Below are positions 5,429 through 10,436 of a DNA stretch of 10,436 nt, in pieces (position 1 is the stretch's first letter; the number at the start of each line of letters is the position of its first letter). This DNA comes from Acidobacteriaceae bacterium. Lineage in GTDB: Bacteria; Acidobacteriota; Terriglobia; Terriglobales; Acidobacteriaceae. The notes beneath the pieces were generated by a model. The model had not been told where the DNA came from and ran no database searches. It saw only the letters and a list, made by a program, of their open reading frames with translations. The stretch lies in NCBI GenBank assembly GCA_003156495.1, contig PMHC01000309.1:1-10436 (forward strand), written 5' to 3'. The position numbers and the translations under genes are program-made.

Positions 5429-6148
5429 TCAATCTTCTTCATAGTCGCGGAAGGTAAGGAGCTTGCCGATGGCGGGCTCGGACTGTAGTTTGCCGAAAAG
5501 TATTTCGTGATGTTTTTTGGTCGTGGTCAATGCGAAGCTGAGGCGTTCCAATTCGCCGATCGCATCGTGCTTTACGTCGGTAAGCCGTTCGCCGGTTGCG
5601 TCCATGGAGTCGAGGATCGATTGTAGCATGAGCGTCCGATCGTCGCCGCGCGCCTCGTAGATCATGGAGTAGGCTTTGATGCTGGCGCGGCGCTCGACAA
5701 AGCCGACTGCTTCCAGGGCCACGATAACGATGAGGGTGGCGACGACGGCGGCGGCGTAGAGTCCTGCTCCGCAGGCCATGCCGATGGAAGCGACAACAAA
5801 AACGCTGGCGGCGCTGGTCAGGCCGTTGACGCGGCTGCGATTGTGCAGGATAAGGCCCGCGCCGAGAAAGCCGATGCCCTGAACGATATTTGCCGCCACG
5901 CGGCCTTTGTCGGGATTAGTGTCGCCGGCCAGCACCGCCGAGAGCAGCGTGAAGAAGGCGCAGCCCAGGCAGATAAGCAGATTGGTGCGGACGCCGGCGG
6001 CCTTGCGGTTGATCTCGCGCTCCACGCCGACAAGCGCACCCAGAAAAGCGGCCACCAACAAGCGGCCGATGGCGTGGTTGGCGACGATGAGCTGCTGCAA
6101 GTTGTCGAAGCTGAAGGGTTGCGCGATCTGTGGCAGGGCGTAGACCAT
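5429..6148 (-). CDS. MgtC/SapB-family inner-membrane protein
   Basis: The 239-residue protein has the conserved MgtC/SapB membrane domain. Hydrophobic segments lie at about residues 27-43, 57-74, 86-101, 111-127 and 129-148. Family motifs are LVGVEREINRKAAGVRTNLL (39-58), NIVQGIGFLGAGLIL (87-101) and GLTSAASVFVVASIGMACG (109-127). The last 90 residues are soluble and charged, matching the C-terminal cytosolic domain of longer family members. MgtC proteins help cells cope with low magnesium, acid or intraphagosomal stress and can modulate ATP synthase or phosphate uptake. Which role applies here cannot be read from sequence. The ATG is preceded by AAGGA at eight bases. It lies 198 bases upstream of dapF, so shared transcription is uncertain. 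No magnesium transporter gene or recognisable magnesium-sensing leader is visible next to it. Confidence 0.88.
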   Translation of the reverse strand: MVYALPQIAQPFSFDNLQQLIVANHAIGRLLVAAFLGALVGVEREINRKAAGVRTNLLICLGCAFFTLLSAVLAGDTNPDKGRVAANIVQGIGFLGAGLILHNRSRVNGLTSAASVFVVASIGMACGAGLYAAAVVATLIVIVALEAVGFVERRASIKAYSMIYEARGDDRTLMLQSILDSMDATGERLTDVKHDAIGELERLSFALTTTKKHHEILFGKLQSEPAIGKLLTFRDYEED

Positions 6149-6188
6149 ACGGAATTTCCTTGCCCGATGCTACCACTGTGCGCGGAGA

Positions 6189-6219
6189 ATTGTAGAGCGC
6201 GGCGATGCGTATTTATCAG
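6189..6219 (-). promoter_or_regulatory. Candidate promoter for the MgtC-family gene
   Basis: The minus strand has TACAAT (6189-6194), five of six matches to a sigma-70 -10 box. CTGATA (6214-6219) matches a -35 box at four of six positions, with a slightly long 19-base spacer. A start near 6182 would give a leader of about 34 bases containing the AAGGA site. Confidence 0.35.
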
Positions 6220-6251
6220 GATGTTTTATTGCGGGAAAGATGTGGTATCCA

Positions 6252-6279
6252 ATTCCTCTCCGCCGAAGCGGAGAGGAAT
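6252..6279. terminator. Perfect 12-bp hairpin after the M16 protease gene, no T tract
   Basis: ATTCCTCTCCGC (6252-6263) and GCGGAGAGGAAT (6268-6279) are perfect inverted repeats around a CGAA loop. The hairpin starts 16 bases past the stop codon of the M16 gene. Neither strand has a T run behind the stem, so it is not a standard intrinsic terminator. It may mark or protect the 3' end of the protease mRNA. Position and stem quality support a 3'-end role, but the mechanism is open. Confidence 0.55.
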
Positions 6280-6295
6280 CGAAGTTGGAGAGGCG

Positions 6296-9133
6296 CTACT
6301 TTTTATCCTCGACAAGTTTGCCGTTGATGTCGCGAATCTCGACCGGGCCGAGACCGGCGTCCTTGAGGGCGGGCTCGATTTTGGCGCGGTCGCCGGCGGT
6401 GACGATCACCAACTGGTTGGGATGCAGATACAACTTGGCGACGCGCGCGATTTCGTCCTCGGTGATGGCCTGGTACTTAGCCGGAAGATTGGCGTAGTAG
6501 TCCAGTGGCCGGTTGTTGACGAAGATATTGCTGATGGCGCCGGCGATCGAGGAGGTGGTTTCAAAGCGTCCGGGGAGCGACTGGATGGAAGCCTCCTTGG
6601 CGGCGGCCAGTTCCTCGGCAGTTGAAGGATGGGCAGTAAAATTGCTGAGTTCCATCATCATTTCTTTGGCGGCCGGAGCGGTGACGTCGGTGCGGACCAG
6701 TCCACCGGCGCCAAAGATGCCACCAGCAAGATGACTGGCAAAGTAAGAACGTGCGCCGTAGGTGTAGCCGTGTTGCTCACGGAGGTTCATGTTGATGCGG
6801 CTGCCGAAGCTGCCGCCGAGAGTGTAGTTGAGCAGGTTGAGGGCCTCGGCGTCGGGCGAGCTGGCGGCAATGCCAATGCCGAAGGCTTGCAGGGCCGATT
6901 GCGGCGCGCCGGGTTTGTCGACGATGACGACGCGCGTAGGCTGCGGCGCGGGTGCGGGCGGAACGGCGGTAGCTACGTCTGCGGTATTGCCTGTCCACTT
7001 GCCAAAATACTGGCGGGCTAAGCTTTCGGCCTGAGCGCGGGTAAGGTCGCCGGAGAAAATCAGGGCCGAACCCTTGGGGCCGTAGTGGGCGGCGTAGAAG
7101 GCGGAGATGTCGGCCGCGGAAATGGAGCCGACGCTTTCGACCGTACCGGATTCGCTGCGGCCGTAAGGCGAATCGCCGAAGACCAGCTTGGGACCGACTC
7201 GGCCGGCCATTCTGGAGACGTTATCGGTTTCTTGCGCGATGCCTACCAGACGCTGCTTGCGGCGGCGATCGAAATCCTCGGCGCGGAAGCCCGGATGCTG
7301 GGCGACATCGGCCAGCAGATCCAGTCCTTCGGCGGTGTGGGTGGTGAGCACATCGATGGAGAGATCGGCCGTGTCCATGCTGGCGCCGGTTCCGATGCCA
7401 GCTCCAATGCGCTCAGAGTCGGTGGCCAACTGCTTCAGGTTGCGCGAGACGGTGCCATCGCCCATGATTTCTGCGGTCAACGTCGCCAGACCGGACTTGT
7501 CCGCCGGCTCGTCGACGCTGCCGGTGCGAAGGACAAGCCGGGCGCTGAGTAGCGGTAGCGTGTGGTTTTCAACCAGATAGACCTTGAGGCCGTTGTCGAG
7601 TGTAAAGGTCTGCGGAATAGGCAGATGGAGCGTAGGCTCGGGGCCCGGGGCGGGCTTGGTTTTACGCCAGGCCTGCGCGGCCTCGAATTCTGGGGTGTAG
7701 GGATTGACGAGCTTGACGTTGGCGTCGGTGTCGGCGGGGCTGCGCGGCACATCGTCCAAAACCTTTTTGCCGGGCACGCAGTAAACAACGACGGCCGAAT
7801 TTTTGGTGAGATATTTTACGGCCGCGGCCTTGACGCTTTCGCGCGTGACGGCTTCGGTCAGGGCTACATCCTTCGGCAAAAAGCCGGGATCGCCGGTGTA
7901 CTGGTTGTAGAGGTCGAGGGTGTCGGCGATGCCGCCGAATCCGCCCAGCTCCTGCAAACCGGAGATTTTGCCGTTCAGGTCGAGAGCCTTGGCCGAAGCG
8001 ACTTCGTCGGCGGTGGGGCCTTCTTGCTGGAGCTTGCCCAGCTCCTTCCAGAAAGCGGATTCAAGATCTTCCAGCTTGACGCCGGGCTTGGCGGTGATGG
8101 TGCATTCGGTAATGCTGGTCAGCTTGAGAGTGTTGTTGCCGCAGCCGGCGCTTTGCGCGATCTGCGATTTGTAAACCAAAGCCTCGCGCAGGCGGCTGGC
8201 CTTGCCGCCGCCCAAAGCGAAAGCGGCTGAATCGACGCTGTAGGCCTCGGGTGTATAGGCCGCCGGAGTGAGCCAGGCGATTTTGAGTTGCGGCAACTGC
8301 ACGGTATCGGTAATTGTGGCGCGGCGCTGCGCGGTGATGGCTGGCGTGACGGCGGTGACAGGGGCGACCGGCGGTCCCTGCGGAATCGGGCCGAAGTATT
8401 TTTCAAGCAGGGTGCGGAGCTTGGCCGGATCGAAGTCGCCAGCGACGGCGATCGAAGCGTTGTTGGGCGTGTAGAACTGCTGATGGAAGTCGCGCACATC
8501 GGCGATGCGGGCCGACTCAACGTCGGCGTGGCTGCCGATTACCACCCCATAATATGGATGCTCTTTAGGAAAGAGCATATGGAACATCTGTTCCTCTGCC
8601 ACGTCATAAGGCTGGCCTTCGCCCTGGCGGCGCTCGTTGCGAACCACGTCGCGCTGGTTGGTGAGCAACTCGCGATTGAGGCCCTCCATTAAGAAGCCCA
8701 TGCGGTCGCTTTCCAACCAGAGAGCAAGCTCGATCTGGTTGGCGGGGACGGTCTCGAAGTAGTTGGTGCGATCAAAATCCGTGGTGCCGTTGATGGTGGT
8801 GCCGCCGGCGGACTGTACGAGGCGGATGTGCGCCTTTTCGCCGACATGTTCGGAGCCCTCGAACATCATGTGCTCGAAGAGGTGCGCGAAGCCGGTGCGC
8901 CCCGGCCGCTCATTGAGCGGGCCAACGTGATACCAGAGATCGACGGCGACCAGCGGCAGCCGGTGATCCTCATGTGTGATCACGGTCAGGCCGTTGGGCA
9001 GCGTGTATTTCACGTAGTCGATTTTGGGCAGATTCTGCGCGGGCTGAGCGGCGTGCTTGCTTTGCGCAAACGCGGCGGCGCTCAAGCCGGCCAGAGCTGC
9101 AAGAACAATAAAATTACGGGCTAAGGCTTTCAC
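6296..9133 (-). CDS. Secreted two-domain M16 zinc metalloprotease (pitrilysin/insulinase family)
   Basis: This 945-residue periplasmic protease joins two M16 halves. From the GTG at 9131-9133 it has a signal peptide, MKALARNFIVLAALAGLSAAAFAQ, with likely cleavage after AFA or AFAQ. The first half carries the inverted zinc site HLFEH (His84, Glu87, His88) and the third ligand Glu167 in RDVVRNERRQ. The second half starts near residue 507. Its corresponding segment, GLATLTAEIM, lacks the histidines and catalytic glutamate, so it is non-catalytic. It keeps the substrate-gripping Arg/Tyr region, LREQHGYTYGARSYF (about 784-798). The fused active-plus-inactive layout resembles PqqL and other large bacterial M16 proteins, which degrade peptides or serve specific processing roles. 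The substrate here is unknown. The GTG is preferred because GGAG lies seven bases ahead and the signal peptide follows at once. Extension to the upstream ATG at 9200-9202 would bury the signal. Confidence 0.92.
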   Translation of the reverse strand: MKALARNFIVLAALAGLSAAAFAQSKHAAQPAQNLPKIDYVKYTLPNGLTVITHEDHRLPLVAVDLWYHVGPLNERPGRTGFAHLFEHMMFEGSEHVGEKAHIRLVQSAGGTTINGTTDFDRTNYFETVPANQIELALWLESDRMGFLMEGLNRELLTNQRDVVRNERRQGEGQPYDVAEEQMFHMLFPKEHPYYGVVIGSHADVESARIADVRDFHQQFYTPNNASIAVAGDFDPAKLRTLLEKYFGPIPQGPPVAPVTAVTPAITAQRRATITDTVQLPQLKIAWLTPAAYTPEAYSVDSAAFALGGGKASRLREALVYKSQIAQSAGCGNNTLKLTSITECTITAKPGVKLEDLESAFWKELGKLQQEGPTADEVASAKALDLNGKISGLQELGGFGGIADTLDLYNQYTGDPGFLPKDVALTEAVTRESVKAAAVKYLTKNSAVVVYCVPGKKVLDDVPRSPADTDANVKLVNPYTPEFEAAQAWRKTKPAPGPEPTLHLPIPQTFTLDNGLKVYLVENHTLPLLSARLVLRTGSVDEPADKSGLATLTAEIMGDGTVSRNLKQLATDSERIGAGIGTGASMDTADLSIDVLTTHTAEGLDLLADVAQHPGFRAEDFDRRRKQRLVGIAQETDNVSRMAGRVGPKLVFGDSPYGRSESGTVESVGSISAADISAFYAAHYGPKGSALIFSGDLTRAQAESLARQYFGKWTGNTADVATAVPPAPAPQPTRVVIVDKPGAPQSALQAFGIGIAASSPDAEALNLLNYTLGGSFGSRINMNLREQHGYTYGARSYFASHLAGGIFGAGGLVRTDVTAPAAKEMMMELSNFTAHPSTAEELAAAKEASIQSLPGRFETTSSIAGAISNIFVNNRPLDYYANLPAKYQAITEDEIARVAKLYLHPNQLVIVTAGDRAKIEPALKDAGLGPVEIRDINGKLVEDKK

Positions 9134-9207
9134 AGCGATTCTCCAATGCGATTTAAAAATACTGACGCAGACAGAATACTCCTCGCTCCATGAACACCCC
9201 ACAGTCT

Positions 9208-9227
9208 GGCGACAAACGGTTGTTGCC
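9208..9227. repeat. 8-bp hairpin between the RND remnant and the M16 gene
   Basis: GGCGACAA (9208-9215) and TTGTTGCC (9220-9227) pair over eight positions, with one G-T pair and an ACGG loop. It lies about 30 bases after the RND stop codon and 75 bases before the M16 start, with no T tract on either side. It could contribute to the 3' end of the former pump transcript. The rest of the 125-base gap shows the GGAG site of M16 but no promoter I would defend. Confidence 0.3.
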
Positions 9228-9258
9228 TGACCTTTGCCAAATTCACTGCGAGCGCCGG

Positions 9259-10335
9259 TTAGTCATTCTTATCGGATTCCGCCGTCGGCAAAATGTCGTT
9301 ATCGCGCGCTACCCATACGTAGAGCGTGGGCAGTAGAAAGATGCCGATAACCAGATTCGCCAGCAGTCCGCCAACTATCACGATGGCGAAGGGGCGCTGT
9401 GAATCCGAGCCGATGGCGTGAGAAAAGGCGGCGGGCAGCAGGCCCAACGTGCCACCAGCATGGTCATCATGATGGGTCGCAGGCGCAGCACCGCGCCTTC
9501 GACGGCGGCTTCCAGAATATGTTCGCGGCTGGATTTTTCTGTAAGTTTGCGCCGCACGCGCAACTGGTTGATGTATTCGAGCATGATGACGCCCGTCTGC
9601 ACCGAAACGCCGAAGAGCGCCAAAAAGCCTACCGCCGATGAAACGGAAAAGTTGGTGTGCGTGAGAAACAGCGCGAGCGGACCGCCGACCGAGGCCATGA
9701 CCACGCTGACCAGAATCAGCAATGCCCATTTATAGGAGCGGAACATGGTGTAAAGAATCAAGAAAATAACCAGGACCGTGACGGGAACGACAATGGCCAT
9801 GCGCTTGTCGGCGCGCTTCTGGCTTTCGTATTCGCCGGCCCACTCCAAATGGTAGCCGGCGGGCAGCGCTACGTTTTTGTTGACCTTGGCGATGGCTTCT
9901 TCGACCGTGGAGCCAAGGTCGCGTCCGCGCACGGAGTATTTGATGGCGATATAGCGCTGGCCGTTTTCGCGGTTGACCTGCTCGGCGCCGTCATCGGTGG
10001 AGATTTTGGTTAACTGCGCCAATGAGACGCGCTCGCCCGATGGCGCCAGCAAACGCACGTTCTCGATGGCCTCGCGCGTATCACGATACGGCTGCTGATA
10101 GCGTAAGGTTACATCGTAGCGGGCCTCGCCCTGCTGCACTTGAGTGACGGCATTGGCGCCGACGGCCGTTTGCACCGCGTCCTGATGAATGTCGGCGACG
10201 TTGATGCTCCAACGCGCGGCGGCCGTGCGATCGATCTGAAGATTCAAGTTGGGCTGGCCGACGATGCGGAAGATACCCAGATCGCCTACGCCGGGAACCG
10301 CGGCCATCAACGCTTCTTTATCCTGATCCAACCGG
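9259..10335 (-). pseudogene. C-terminal third of a CzcA/CusA-type (HME) RND efflux pump, frameshifted
   Basis: HME-RND pumps export heavy-metal ions across the inner membrane in a tripartite complex. Only about 355 of roughly 1,040 residues are recognisable. The periplasmic segment begins near VPGVGDLGIFRIVGQPNLNL and includes RYIAIKYSVRGRDLGSTVEE and the LPAGYHLEWAGEYES region. Transmembrane segments follow, among them IVVPVTVLVIFLILYTMF and SAVGFLALFGVSVQTGVIML. After LRPIMMTMLVA the frame breaks near 9449-9451. Homology resumes in another minus-strand frame as LGLLPAAFSHAIGSDSQRPF and FLLPTLYVWVA, ending KND before TAA at 9259-9261. Restoring one base (GCACG to GCAGCG) rejoins the frames. 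Upstream of about 10300-10335 the open frame no longer resembles the family, so the N-terminal two-thirds are missing or rearranged. A sequencing error could explain the frameshift but not the 5' loss. Confidence 0.8.
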
Positions 10336-10436
10336 GAGATCCCGGCTTTGCCGGGGCGGCAGTAACAGTTTGACATTTTCGGGAGTCCATCCAAGAAACT
10401 CCAAGAGGTGAGCCGCCAAGCACACATCAAGGAGAA
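10332..10436. other. Unassigned junction segment at the right edge
   Basis: These bases do not continue the RND gene in any frame I recognise. They begin with GC-rich alternating arms: CCGGG (10332-10336) can pair with CCCGG (10341-10345), while CCCGGC (10341-10346) can pair with GCCGGG (10350-10355) around TTT. On the plus strand TGACATTTTC starts at 10371 and AAGGAGAA ends the window, so a plus-strand gene could start just outside. On the minus strand a protein-like frame (AHLLEFLGWTPENVKLLLPP, then a stop at 10318-10320) enters from the edge and overruns the RND remnant. Either an insertion-sequence end or the tail of an upstream gene would fit. I cannot decide between them. Confidence 0.35.

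Noticed and set aside
5843..6625. Plus-strand frame spanning the ends of two opposite genes
   Set aside because: It crosses the MgtC-family gene, the spacer with the promoter candidate and hairpin, and the M16 3' end, without any recognisable domain.
7562..8230. 222-codon plus-strand frame opposite the M16 protease
   Set aside because: It is antisense to continuous M16 homology and glycine-rich from codon bias; no domain or ribosome site supports it.
9134..9202. Longer M16 product from the upstream ATG
   Set aside because: It would put 23 polar residues ahead of a good signal peptide, while the GTG has a well-placed GGAG.
10298..10430. TTG at 10428-10430 as the true start of a shortened RND protein
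   Set aside because: The first 40 or so codons do not resemble the family, no ribosome site is visible at the edge, and the product would lack most of the pump.

Overview
The window looks like a chromosomal segment of a GC-rich, Gram-negative bacterium that makes meso-diaminopimelate peptidoglycan. Gene content and style (long M16 zinc protease, HME-type RND pump, aconitase beside Mpl, TTG/GTG starts) suggest Acidobacteriota, Terriglobia-like. That placement is inference from general appearance, not a marker gene. Every supportable gene is on the minus strand, so transcription runs from right to left. The long plus-strand reading frames are shadows of these genes.

Layout from left to right: the N-terminal 210 codons of aconitase (acnA, cut by the window edge); a gene-free 359-base spacer; mpl (murein tripeptide ligase); a PIN-domain toxin; its AbrB/MazE-type antitoxin with a perfect palindrome just upstream; ldcA (LD-carboxypeptidase, family S66); dapF (diaminopimelate epimerase, TTG start); an MgtC/SapB-family membrane protein; a large secreted two-domain M16 metalloprotease; and a degraded C-terminal third of a CzcA/CusA-like RND efflux pump, frameshifted and apparently cut off near the right edge.

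In transcription order the central block reads dapF, ldcA, antitoxin, toxin, mpl. Three of these handle one peptide. DapF makes the meso-diaminopimelate, LdcA trims recycled tetrapeptide to tripeptide, and Mpl ligates that tripeptide back onto UDP-MurNAc. A VapBC-like pair sits inside this recycling block. The toxin start overlaps the antitoxin stop (GTGA), and mpl starts three bases after the toxin stop with no visible Shine-Dalgarno site, so mpl translation may depend on toxin translation.

The most notable points are the toxin-antitoxin pair embedded between ldcA and mpl, a DapF in which the second catalytic cysteine position reads serine, a 27-base motif (21 identical positions) shared by the dapF and ldcA upstream regions, and the broken RND gene with an unexplained junction at the right edge. 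I see no CRISPR array, tRNA, rRNA or complete mobile element.
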